Positions 41,266-49,592 of a DNA stretch of 64,000 nucleotides are shown here, piece after piece. The notes beneath the pieces are model-generated. The model made no database searches. It had not been told where the DNA came from and saw only the letters and a program-made list of their open reading frames with translations. Location of the stretch: contig JBFMBK010000002.1 of assembly GCA_040755295.1 (NCBI GenBank), forward strand, positions 186,001 through 250,000. Direction: 5' to 3'. The stretch's first letter is position 1; each line of letters opens with the position of its first letter. Both the position numbers and the translations under genes were made by a program. This stretch comes from Bacillota bacterium (lineage in GTDB: Bacteria; Bacillota; Desulfotomaculia; Desulfotomaculales; Ammonificaceae).

Positions 41266-43062
41266 TTAGTCTCCCGTTCCCCCCGGCGCGGCAGCAGGAC
41301 CCATTATCATAACCTCTTGAGAAGTCGCGTCCCAGTCCACCTTACAGCCCAGGTTTTCCATTATAAACCGAAGGGGAAGCATCGTCCTTCCGGGCGGGAC
41401 CACCACCGGCGTCACCTTAGCGTTTTCCGCGTCGATCGACTTGACGGCCCCGTTAACCATGGCCGTGCTTTTGCCCACCCACAGCTCGATGGTCTTGTTG
41501 CCGGACTTCACAGTAGCCTTCTTCTGCGCGGGGTCCCAATCGACCGCCGCCCCGAGGGCTTCCGCGACGTACCTCACGGGAAGCAGCGTCCGGCCCTCCC
41601 TGATGAGAGGCGCCGCATCCATCGTCCTCGGCGCATTATCCACGTAAAACGTAAGCTTGTCGATGCTGAAACGCACGAACACGTTTTCCCCTATTGTATA
41701 CCCGTAGGTTGCTTCCGCCTCGTTTGAATACAACGACTCGCCGTAACTGTTGAACGCGCAGACCCTGTAGCGGTATTGACTTGAAGGCCAGAGGCCTGAA
41801 GTGTCGGTATATTCGGCCGTATTGGCGCCCACCTCCGCGATCTCCTCGTAGTCGCCTCCGCCGAAATGTCTTTTCCTCTCGACCTTGAACCCTTCTTCGT
41901 TCCAGGCGTTGTCGGTCCAGCTCAGCTTGATCCCCGTTCCCAGAAGGGTGGCGGCCATGAGGTTCGACGGCGGCTTCGGACGGGCGGTTATTATCACTGT
42001 CTCTTCATCGCCGGCGTAAAGGTGCGACCTGCCCGAACAACTGTCCCACCATTCGACTTTGATCCAGGCCGGTTTCCAGCCGAACCCGGAGGGGACCTGC
42101 CACAGAAGCTCCCCCGCCGCCGGATTTTGCCGGCAGGCCAACTCGCGCCACAGGTACGGGACCCCGTCCCTGTCCGCCCAGATCGTTCCCTGTTCCGTAT
42201 CCGATCCCGTACTGAAAAGGACCTGAACCTCCCCGGGGGAAGAACCCGACGCCCCCGACGCTTCCCATGCTATAACCTGCCAGCTGCCGGGCAGCCAGTA
42301 CGCGTCGTGCTGCGGAAGCGTAATCTGGATCGACCGCGGTTCCGGAGCGATGGTAAATTCGGGGCTGATCACGAAATTGTATGAGTCGCCCTCACAGGCC
42401 GGCGCCCAATGGGCGAGTATCTGAGCCCTGCCGGTGTTTACCGGCGTGCCGTCTATTTCGTACGGGACCGTCCACGCGTAGCTGCCTGTTTTATCGCCGC
42501 ATCCAATAGACCTCCAGCCGTCCGAGGGGTTCAGGCGGTATGAGAAGCGGACCTTGCCGCCGGCAGGCGCGGGCGATGTCGTATACGTTATCGTGTATCC
42601 GGATCCGGCGATCACGGTCTCGCCGGCCGAAGGGGAGGTTACGGCGATAGTCGGGGTTGTTATGGAAAAAGTGTCGCTCACATCGGAAGCGAGTACGTTG
42701 GAAGAACCGCAGTCGCCCACCCACTCCGCCTTGATCTGGGCGTTGTCGGTGTGGACCGGCGGTACGGTCCAGGAGTAGTTTCCTATCAAACTGTACGACA
42801 TGTCCACGCACCCTATGTAGGTCCAGAAATCTTTGGTGCCGGTCCGGTAGTATAACTTGACCCAGCCAGTCGGTTTGCTGTTTGTTGTGGTCACCGTTAT
42901 AGAATTAGTAGTCTCAGCCGCCCAGACGGTGCTTCCGTTGGGTTGGGCGATGTCTATGTTATAAACCGGAACAATGTAGATGGCCTCGGCTTTCCCGGTC
43001 AACCCCATTCCTGCGAACAACAAGCCGCACAGCAAAGACAGGATAATCAAGCATGGTTTCAT
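41266..43062 (-). CDS. secreted multidomain protein with fibronectin III and two stalk domains
   Basis: 598 aa. Signal peptide MKPCLIILSLLCGLLFAG...KAEA. There are three tandem Ser/Thr-rich Ig-like units with the pattern TVWAAETTNSITVTTTNSK, TVIAGSGYTITYTTSPA and AYWLPGSWQVIAWEASG, each ending NYSWTVP-like and each with a conserved Cys-Asp near W. A fibronectin type III domain follows (PSNLMAATLLGTGIKLSWTDNAWNEEGFKVER...YRYRVCAFNSYG), then two C-terminal stalk domains (REGRTLLPVRYVAEALGAAVDWD and PPGRTMLPLRFIMENLGCKVDWD). This is a surface protein, probably binding carbohydrate or protein. Start 43062 has GGAGGAG upstream; the 64-codon open extension is not coding. Confidence 0.85.
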   Translation of the reverse strand: MKPCLIILSLLCGLLFAGMGLTGKAEAIYIVPVYNIDIAQPNGSTVWAAETTNSITVTTTNSKPTGWVKLYYRTGTKDFWTYIGCVDMSYSLIGNYSWTVPPVHTDNAQIKAEWVGDCGSSNVLASDVSDTFSITTPTIAVTSPSAGETVIAGSGYTITYTTSPAPAGGKVRFSYRLNPSDGWRSIGCGDKTGSYAWTVPYEIDGTPVNTGRAQILAHWAPACEGDSYNFVISPEFTIAPEPRSIQITLPQHDAYWLPGSWQVIAWEASGASGSSPGEVQVLFSTGSDTEQGTIWADRDGVPYLWRELACRQNPAAGELLWQVPSGFGWKPAWIKVEWWDSCSGRSHLYAGDEETVIITARPKPPSNLMAATLLGTGIKLSWTDNAWNEEGFKVERKRHFGGGDYEEIAEVGANTAEYTDTSGLWPSSQYRYRVCAFNSYGESLYSNEAEATYGYTIGENVFVRFSIDKLTFYVDNAPRTMDAAPLIREGRTLLPVRYVAEALGAAVDWDPAQKKATVKSGNKTIELWVGKSTAMVNGAVKSIDAENAKVTPVVVPPGRTMLPLRFIMENLGCKVDWDATSQEVMIMGPAAAPGGTGD

Positions 43063-43412
43063 AAAATCTCCTCCGACAAAATTTGCATAATAAATTCGCG
43101 CAGCGGAAGCGGAAAACCTTCCTCTTTGAGAAGATTTACGTGTCCCTGATGCGTCCGGCGGATTCGTTCGTGCTTTTGGGGGTTGGAGGCGGAGGGTCGA
43201 TGAAGAGATGAAACACAGCGCGGCTTTCAAGTTTCCTACAACCGTCATTGTCAACAGAACATTATTATGACAATCTAAGACAGGGAGAAAGGGCTGCCAA
43301 GGGGTGAAGGACCGTTCATTCCGAGCCTAAACGGCCGGCTGCCGTGGTCCTTAAGGTGAATTGTACGGAAGCCCGCCTGAAAAATCCTGAAAAATACACC
43401 CGTACAGGGGAG
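43063..43412. other. gap without a gene
   Basis: About 350 bases between two minus-strand genes. A plus-strand frame from 43344 is the shadow of the TetR gene. No terminator with a T-tract or RNA was recognised. Confidence 0.5.
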
Positions 43413-44120
43413 TCACTCCCCGGGGGGTGTTTCGGGGCGCGGTTTGGCGTACTTCAGGACGGGTTCAGTAAAATTCAAGGAACCTTTTTCAGCGCCCAGG
43501 ATCCGCTCGAAGACCTCCTCGTAAAACGCGAGTTTCCTTTCCAACACGCCGGCGCCCTGGGGCTCCAGGATGCACTGGGCCAGCTTGGATTTCATGATCA
43601 TCGACATGTGAATGAACAGTTCCGCCGTCTCTTCGGGCGAAGAGGTCCTGAAAACGCCCTCCTTAACGCCCTGCTCGATGATCCTTTGGTACAGCCGGTG
43701 CGCCGACTCAATCATGTTTACGAAGATGGTGCGGATGAGCTTGAGGTTCTCCTCCCGGGACAGGATTTTAAGGAACATCGTCTGTTCCTTATCATAAGCG
43801 GAATTGTACTCTGCAACCTGCGATACCATGGCGTTAAGCTTTTCGACGGCGTTTAAGTTTTCGTCGGCCGCGATGTTGTCGGCGATTTCCATCGCTTTTG
43901 CGGTGTATTCCTTGCCGATCGTCCCTAAGACCTCGTCCTTGGAGGCAAAGTAATAGTAGAACGCTCCTTTGGAGACGCCGACCCGGTCGATGATGTCGTT
44001 GATGGAAGTATTGTCGTAGCCCTTTTCGTAAAACAGCTCGATCGCTGCGTCAAGCAGTTCCCGTTTTCGCACGTCACCGTCTTTCGAGATCCACAATGAT
44101 GCGCACACCCCCCGCTCCAT
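43413..44120 (-). CDS. TetR-family regulator of the ABC export operon
   Basis: Up to 235 aa. DNA-binding domain: KRELLDAAIELFYEKGYDNTSINDIIDRVGVSKGAFYYYFASKDEVLGTI. The C-terminal half is helical with a variable ligand pocket. The start is uncertain: ATG 44120 has no ribosome site; TTG 44096 has GGGGGG 9 bases upstream. It is divergent from an ATPase/permease/adaptor operon 119 bases away, with inverted-repeat operators between, so it should repress that export system and itself. Confidence 0.9.
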   Translation of the reverse strand: MERGVCASLWISKDGDVRKRELLDAAIELFYEKGYDNTSINDIIDRVGVSKGAFYYYFASKDEVLGTIGKEYTAKAMEIADNIAADENLNAVEKLNAMVSQVAEYNSAYDKEQTMFLKILSREENLKLIRTIFVNMIESAHRLYQRIIEQGVKEGVFRTSSPEETAELFIHMSMIMKSKLAQCILEPQGAGVLERKLAFYEEVFERILGAEKGSLNFTEPVLKYAKPRPETPPGE

Positions 44121-44134
44121 TTGACCGCAGGTAC

Positions 44135-44173
44135 ATACCGACGGTAGGTATTTACTTACTGTAGGTATTTTAT
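44135..44173. promoter_or_regulatory. two TetR-type operator half-site pairs
   Basis: ATACCGAC-G-GTAGGTAT (44135-44151) is a 17-base near-perfect palindrome. A second GTAGGTAT half-site follows at about 44161 with a degenerate partner TTACTTAC. It lies between the divergent TetR and ABC genes. Confidence 0.6.
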
Positions 44174-44238
44174 TATGATATTGGTTGTAGGGTCAACCAG
44201 ATAATTAACCGGAAAAGCTTGTTTTAAGAGGCGGGAGT

Positions 44239-44949
44239 ATGAACGAACGGACCGTAATTAAAATGGACCGGGTCACGAAGACCTACATCATGGGCGAGGT
44301 CGCCGTTGAGGCCTTGAAGGATACCTCGCTGGAGATTTTCGCGGGGGAACTGCTGGTAATCCTGGGCCCCAGCGGCTCCGGCAAGAGCACGCTCTTGAAC
44401 ATCATCGGCGGCATGGACTCGCCCACCAGCGGACAGGTTTATGCGGGCGGGGAGGAGCTCAGCAGCGCGAGCGAAGCGCGGCTCACCCGCTTCCGGCGCA
44501 ACGAGGTGGGTTTCGTGTTCCAGTTTTTCAACCTGATCCCGGACCTCACCGCGCGGGAGAACGTGGAACTCGCGGCCAACCTGACCGAGAACCCGCTGTC
44601 GGCGGAAGAAGTCCTGGAGGAAGTCGGCATGCGCGACAGGATGGACCACTTCCCCTCCCAGCTCAGCGGGGGCGAGCAACAGCGGGTCTCCATCGCGCGG
44701 GCCGTGGTGAAAAACCCGCGGTTGTTGATCTGCGACGAGCCCACCGGCTCGCTCGATTACAAGACCGGCAGGATGATCCTGGGCCTGCTCGCCAAGATCA
44801 ACCGGGAGCGGGGAAGCACTGTGGTCATCGTCACGCACAACGCGCCCATCGGCGCGATGGCCCACCGGGTCGCGCGCATGAGCAGCGGCAGAATCGTGGA
44901 GATGGGCGAGAACCCGGCCCCGGCCTCGCCGGAAGGGATTGAGTGGTAG
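44239..44949 (+). CDS. MacB/LolD-type ABC transporter ATPase
   Basis: 236 aa. Walker [11 protein letters not shown]-loop VFQFFNLI, signature LSGGEQQR, Walker [11 protein letters not shown]-loop VIVTHNAP. This is the LolD/MacB class that powers FtsX-type permeases by mechanotransmission. First gene of a three-gene operon; its stop overlaps the GTG start of the permease gene by 7 bases. Together they would export a toxic compound, lipid or peptide at the cytoplasmic membrane, under the divergent TetR gene. Confidence 0.95.
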   Translation: MNERTVIKMDRVTKTYIMGEVAVEALKDTSLEIFAGELLVILGPSGSGKSTLLNIIGGMDSPTSGQVYAGGEELSSASEARLTRFRRNEVGFVFQFFNLIPDLTARENVELAANLTENPLSAEEVLEEVGMRDRMDHFPSQLSGGEQQRVSIARAVVKNPRLLICDEPTGSLDYKTGRMILGLLAKINRERGSTVVIVTHNAPIGAMAHRVARMSSGRIVEMGENPAPASPEGIEW

Positions 44950-47336
44950 TGCGGGTCCTTACGAAAAAGCTGTGGCGGACGGTCCGCAGCACGCGCGGGC
45001 AGTTCCTCGCCGTGACGGCGGTGGTGATGGTGGGCATCATGGTCTATATTTCCATGGCCACCACCGCGGGCAACATGACCCGGTCGAAGGACGCGTTCTA
45101 CCGGGAGCATAATTTCGCGGACCACTACTTTCACGTGATCAAGGCCCCGCAAGGGGTCTTGAGACGGATAGAAGCGGTCCCGGGCGTCGTAAAGGCCACC
45201 GGGCGCATCCAGAAGGACGTGCCGGTGATCAAGGATAACGGCGACCGGGCGACGGCGCGCCTGACCAGCTATCCCCTGCCCATGGCGGGCGAAGTCAACA
45301 GCCTGCGACTGCTCACGGGCCGCCTCTTCGCGAAATATCCCGAGGGCGGCGCTGCCGAGGTGCTGGTGGACCCGAAGTACGCCGAGGCCAACGGCCTGGT
45401 CCCCGGCGATACGGTGACCGTCGCGGCGGAGGGCAGGCAGGCGCCGCTCACCGTCGCGGGTACCGCGACCAGCCCGGAGTTCATTTACATTATTAAGGAT
45501 GCGGCCAGTTTTATTCCGGAGCCGGAGACTTTCGGCATCTTCATGGCGCCCCACAATCAGGTGGAGCAAATCCTGAACCTTTCGGGGCAGATCAACCAGG
45601 TGCTGGTGAAGACGGCCCCGGGTGCGGACGATAAAAAAGTCGCGGCCGCGGTCAAGGACATCCTCGCGCCTTACGGCAACCTGGCGGATTATCCGCAGAA
45701 GGAGCAGTTGAGCGCCTCCATTCTCGAGGGCGAACTGAACCAGTTGGCGGTTTCGGCTTTTTTCCTGCCGTCCATCTTTCTGGGGATAGCGGCGCTGATT
45801 GAGTTCGTCATGCTGGGGCGGATGGTCAAGACCCAGCGCCTGCAGATCGGGACCATGAAAGCCATGGGGTACGGCAACCTTCAGCTTATGCTGCACTACG
45901 CCGGCTACGCCGTAATCGTGGGCTTTTGCGGGGCGCTGGCGGGTTCGCTCCCCGGCGTCCTGCTGGCGTCGTCCTTTTCTCAGATTTACGCCACGTTCTT
46001 CAACTTGCCGGAGGTCGTCAGCGGCGTCAGCCCGCAGGCGCTGGTATATGGTTTTCTCTTGAGCTTGGGCGTGGGCGCCGCCGCCGGTATTGTCGCGTCC
46101 CGCGGTGTATTGGCGGTCCGTCCGGCGGAGTCGATGCGCCCAGAATCGCCGCGGAAGGTCGGCAAGGTCTTTGTGGAGAAATGGGCGCTGTGGCGGCGGC
46201 TGGACGCCACCTGGAAAATGAGCCTGCGGACCATTAACCGCAACCGGTTCCGGACCGCGGTAACGCTGGTGGGAGTGGTTTTCGCCGTCGGGATGCTCGT
46301 GGTTTCGATGTTCAGCAGGGACATGATGACCTACATGCTCGACAAACAGTTTTACCAGGACCAGCGGTACGACTATTTCATCCACTTCACCGGCCCGCTG
46401 CGGGAAGCTGAACTGACGGCCGTCTCGCGCCTGGACGGGGTGGTTAAAACTGAACCGGTTTTCGAAGCGCCCGTGAGAATACATTATAAGGGCCGTTCCC
46501 AAGAGGAACTGCTGATGGGCATGCCGCCGGACGCGGGCATGAAGCGGTTGTGGAGCGACACCGGCCGCCCCCTGGCGCTCCCGGATGAGGGCCTGCTGCT
46601 CAGCCGGAGCACGGCGGCGAAGCTTGGGGCCGGCCCGGGTGACACGGTGCGGCTGGAGAGCCTCCTCGGCCTCGGCCCCACCCGCTGGAGCGCGCTGAAG
46701 GTTGCCGGCGTCGTGGAGGAGTTCGTGGGCGGCACCTCTTATACCACGCTGGCACAGGCGAACCGGGCGGTGCAGGAAAGCCGGCTGGTTACCGGGGCCA
46801 TGCTGAAGGTGGACCCCGGCCGGTCGGCGCAGGTGGAAGCGGAACTGAAGGAAATGACCGGCGTTGCGTCCATCATGAGCCGTCAGAAGCTGTTGGACGG
46901 TTTTACGGAACAACTGGGCTACATGTACTACTTTGTGGTGATTATGGCGATGTTCGCGATCGTCCTGGGGTTCGCCATCGTTTACAACGCGTCGGTTATG
47001 AGTTTCGCCGAGCGCAAGCGCGAACTGGCTTCCCTGCGCGTCATGGGGTTTACCGTGGGGGAGGTCTCGGGTCTGCTGCTGAAGGAAAACCTGTTGCAGA
47101 CGCTGACCGGGGTTGCGCTGGGCCTGCCCTTCGGGCGGTTCCTGGCGGACGCGTACATTTCGGCGATGATGCAGTCGGAAACGTATGCGGTGTATTCCTT
47201 CGCGGTGGTGGTCTACCCGGTCACCTACGTGCTGTCGGCCCTGGGGGGGATCTTCTTTATTACGGCGGCCTGCCGGCTGGTGTTGAAAAACGTGGGGAAG
47301 CTGGATCTGGTGGAGGTGCTCAAGACGCGGGACTAA
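44943..47336 (+). CDS. MacB-like ABC permease with two FtsX domains
   Basis: 797 aa. N-terminal helix (GQFLAVTAVVMVGIMVYISMA), a periplasmic-type MacB_PCD domain (60-250), an FtsX segment of three helices (FLPSIFLGIAALIEFVMLGRMV to LLSLGVGAAAGIVAS), a second N-terminal-like helix (TAVTLVGVVFAVGMLVVSMFS), a second outside domain, and a final FtsX segment (MYYFVVIMAMFAIVLGFAIVYNASV...). The duplicated architecture resembles large lipoprotein- or antimicrobial-peptide-type permeases. GTG start within the ATPase end. A long antisense ORF across this gene is a GC-skew shadow. Confidence 0.93.
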   Translation: MVVRVLTKKLWRTVRSTRGQFLAVTAVVMVGIMVYISMATTAGNMTRSKDAFYREHNFADHYFHVIKAPQGVLRRIEAVPGVVKATGRIQKDVPVIKDNGDRATARLTSYPLPMAGEVNSLRLLTGRLFAKYPEGGAAEVLVDPKYAEANGLVPGDTVTVAAEGRQAPLTVAGTATSPEFIYIIKDAASFIPEPETFGIFMAPHNQVEQILNLSGQINQVLVKTAPGADDKKVAAAVKDILAPYGNLADYPQKEQLSASILEGELNQLAVSAFFLPSIFLGIAALIEFVMLGRMVKTQRLQIGTMKAMGYGNLQLMLHYAGYAVIVGFCGALAGSLPGVLLASSFSQIYATFFNLPEVVSGVSPQALVYGFLLSLGVGAAAGIVASRGVLAVRPAESMRPESPRKVGKVFVEKWALWRRLDATWKMSLRTINRNRFRTAVTLVGVVFAVGMLVVSMFSRDMMTYMLDKQFYQDQRYDYFIHFTGPLREAELTAVSRLDGVVKTEPVFEAPVRIHYKGRSQEELLMGMPPDAGMKRLWSDTGRPLALPDEGLLLSRSTAAKLGAGPGDTVRLESLLGLGPTRWSALKVAGVVEEFVGGTSYTTLAQANRAVQESRLVTGAMLKVDPGRSAQVEAELKEMTGVASIMSRQKLLDGFTEQLGYMYYFVVIMAMFAIVLGFAIVYNASVMSFAERKRELASLRVMGFTVGEVSGLLLKENLLQTLTGVALGLPFGRFLADAYISAMMQSETYAVYSFAVVVYPVTYVLSALGGIFFITAACRLVLKNVGKLDLVEVLKTRD

Positions 47337-47340
47337 AGGC

Positions 47341-47450
47341 GTTGCAAATACTTAGTATATAGAAGGTAGAATTCAGAATACAGAAGTTGTAATACAGAAA
47401 AGAAGAGTACAAAAAAGATAAAAGTCAGAAGAATGAAGAGTTTGGGAGGA
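47341..47450. repeat. degenerate heptanucleotide repeats (TACAGAA type)
   Basis: TATAGAA GGTAGAA TTCAGAA TACAGAA ... TACAGAA AAGAAGA keeps a 7-base step. It is the complement of the ATTCTAC-type word and separates the permease and adaptor genes. Confidence 0.7.
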
Positions 47451-47456
47451 TAGGTT

Positions 47457-48623
47457 ATGAAGCGGAAGACTTGGATCTACCTGGGAATCGCGGTCCTGGT
47501 GGTTGCGGGCATAGCTGCGGCGGCCGGCGCCCGTGGCGGCAAGGAATTAGAAACGGTGCGGGTGAAAAAGGGCAATATCGTCCGGGAGGTCGCTGACACG
47601 GGCTACGTGCAGGCGGCCGAAAGCTACGACCTGCACGCGACGCAGAACGCCAGGGTGGCGGAGGTCCCGGTAAAGGTCGGACAGACGATCGCGCAGGGCC
47701 GGTCGCTGGTGGTGTTGGAGAACCTTGACCTGGCCATGCAAATCGACGACGTGCGCTCCCGGCTGTCCCAAGCCGCCATCGCCGCCGAAGGCGCCCGCGC
47801 GGGTCTGGGGCGCGCCGAGGCTGAACTCCGGGACGCCAACGACAATCTTGCCCGCGTCCAGGAACTGCTCGAGGCGGAAGCCGCCTCCCAGCTTGAATAC
47901 GATAAGGCGCGCCTCCAGGCGGAAGTCTGTGCGGAGAGCGTAAAAGAGTTGTCCTCGCAACTTGACGGGATCATCGCCCAAGGGGCCGGCCTTCGCAAGA
48001 CCCTCGCTCAGCTTGAGGCCAAGGAACGCCAGCTTGTGGTCCGTAGCCCGCTCGCGGGAACTGTGCTGGACCTGCCGGTAAAGCAGGAGCAGGTAGTCGG
48101 TCCGGGGACCCTGCTGGCCATCGTGGCGGCGCCTGATCAATTGGAGGTCAAAGCGGACATTCTCAGTGACGACCTCGGCGAGGTTAAGACGGGCCAGCGA
48201 GCCGCCGTCACCGCCCCCGTTCTGGGTGATAAAACGCTGTCAGGTCATGTTGTTAAGATCTATCCCCGCGCGGAGGAAAAAACGTCGGCTCTGGGCGTTG
48301 TCCAACGCCGGGTGCCGGTCATTATCGCTCTGGACTACGCTGACGCTCTTAAGCCGGGCTATGAGGTGCGGGTGGCTATTGAGACCCTGCGCCGGGAGAA
48401 TGTCCTGGTCTTGCCGCGGGAATCCGTGCGGACCTGGGAGGACGGCCGCAGAGAAGTGATAGCCGTGGTCGGCGGGCATGTGCGCTACCGGCTGGTCGAG
48501 ACCGGCATCAGCGGTCAGAACAACATCGAAATCACCGGCGGCCTCAAGGCCGGGGACCTGGTCATACTGGACGGCAGTCTGGACCTGGCGGAGAACGCCA
48601 AGGTAGAACCCATGGGAAAATAG
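47457..48623 (+). CDS. HlyD/RND-type membrane-fusion adaptor of the ABC exporter
   Basis: 388 aa. N-terminal membrane helix (WIYLGIAVLVVAGIAAAAG), biotinyl-lipoyl-like halves (ARVAEVPVKVGQTIAQGRSLVVLEN and LVVRSPLAGTVLDLPVKQEQVVGPG) around a coiled-coil hairpin (about 90-190), and a beta-barrel with a C-terminal YknX-like part (VRYRLVETGISGQNNIEITGGLKAGDLVILDG). Third gene of the TetR-controlled export operon, 120 bases after the permease. ATG with GGGAGG upstream. In Firmicutes such adaptors (YknX) pair with MacB-type permeases. Confidence 0.93.
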   Translation: MKRKTWIYLGIAVLVVAGIAAAAGARGGKELETVRVKKGNIVREVADTGYVQAAESYDLHATQNARVAEVPVKVGQTIAQGRSLVVLENLDLAMQIDDVRSRLSQAAIAAEGARAGLGRAEAELRDANDNLARVQELLEAEAASQLEYDKARLQAEVCAESVKELSSQLDGIIAQGAGLRKTLAQLEAKERQLVVRSPLAGTVLDLPVKQEQVVGPGTLLAIVAAPDQLEVKADILSDDLGEVKTGQRAAVTAPVLGDKTLSGHVVKIYPRAEEKTSALGVVQRRVPVIIALDYADALKPGYEVRVAIETLRRENVLVLPRESVRTWEDGRREVIAVVGGHVRYRLVETGISGQNNIEITGGLKAGDLVILDGSLDLAENAKVEPMGK

Positions 48624-48657
48624 CCTCCGTTCCTCAAGTTCCCGGGGGCCGGTGGAC

Positions 48658-49549
48658 TGTCAAGGGGACGGTTCTCCTGACAACACTGCAGCCGCCCTGC
48701 GAACAACTTCCCGGTTTATTCTTAACACAGCCGCTATGCGCCTCAAAGACAGGTCAGATTCTTTTCGCAGCAACCCTATTAGTTCATCCCGGTATGCCTT
48801 GTTCGCAGGCAGTTTCAGTTTTGCTATTTCTAACTTATGTTTTATTAAGTATTCGCCGATAACCGATTGTACGTTCTCCTCGGTAATGCGCTTTTTCTCC
48901 TTTACGTCAAGGAAGAGCCCCCCGGGCTCTTCTTGATGAAAATTCTTAAAATCGTCAACGGCTTTTTCTCTATTGTTGGAGAACATGCTCAATATCTCTT
49001 CTGCCGCGACCAAGCTCGTGTTGTCCTTGAAATATTCATGGTAACTGCTCCATGGATAGGTCTCTGTGCTGTCTATGCCTGCTTTTTCGGGATTTATATG
49101 AACGTACCGGATGGCCCCGAGCAAATAGGTGTCGTCTTCAACGCTTTCGCTCCGGTACCGGTCTTGGAATACATGTCCTATCCGTTTGTACTTTTTATTG
49201 AAATAGTAAGCGTAACTGGTCCCGATACGTTTGAGAGCCTTTGATAAAAGATCCTTTCCTTCCTTGAGAACTAATAGCAGGTGATTGTCCATTATGCAAT
49301 ATGCATAGACGGTAAAATGGTCGCCACCCTGCATCTCTGAAATGATGGCAATGATTCTGGCTTTATCTTCGTCATCAATAAACACATCTTGCCGGTTGTT
49401 TCCCCGCAGCATGACGTGGTAGGTTTGGGTTTTCGATAACATTCTGGCATGCCTTGGCATTTTATCACCTCTGCGGTGATCTTACCATGACTTGCTGCTT
49501 GTTGTCAACAGAACCGTCCCCATGACACACCGAACCGTCCCCATGACAC
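48658..49549. mobile_element. IS200-like/REP-associated element with inverted-repeat flanks
   Basis: The transposase gene is framed by TGTCAAGGGGACGGTTCTCC (48658 onward, then TGACAAC) and its inverted partner at 49501-49527. The two 27-base flanks agree at about 22 positions. A second partial copy (GAACCGTCCCCATGACA) follows at 49532-49549. Confidence 0.8.
48660..49460 (-). CDS. REP-associated tyrosine (Y1) transposase
   Basis: 266 aa. N-terminal Y1_Tnp domain: SKTQTYHVMLRGNNRQDVFIDDEDKARI, VYAYCIMDNHLLLVL, GTSYAYYFNKKYKRIGHVFQDRYRS, GAIRYVHINPEKAGI, and a C-terminal DnaA/HTH-like domain (DLSLRRIAAVLRINREVVRR). The usual HUH motif (H-hydrophobic-H) reads H60-L-L, so the second metal-binding His is missing; the tyrosine region is kept. 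It may be inactive or use a variant site. Its stop codon lies within the left flanking repeat, and it is convergent with the adaptor gene. Confidence 0.88.
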   Translation of the reverse strand: MPRHARMLSKTQTYHVMLRGNNRQDVFIDDEDKARIIAIISEMQGGDHFTVYAYCIMDNHLLLVLKEGKDLLSKALKRIGTSYAYYFNKKYKRIGHVFQDRYRSESVEDDTYLLGAIRYVHINPEKAGIDSTETYPWSSYHEYFKDNTSLVAAEEILSMFSNNREKAVDDFKNFHQEEPGGLFLDVKEKKRITEENVQSVIGEYLIKHKLEIAKLKLPANKAYRDELIGLLRKESDLSLRRIAAVLRINREVVRRAAAVLSGEPSP

Positions 49550-49592
49550 ACCCTAATTGTTTTCGGAATTATCGTCCCATCGACATTCAAGA

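Noticed and set aside
44757-46913. 718-codon minus-strand ORF opposite the permease
   Set aside because: Arg/His/Gly-rich shadow in GC-rich coding DNA; the plus strand encodes complete ABC proteins.
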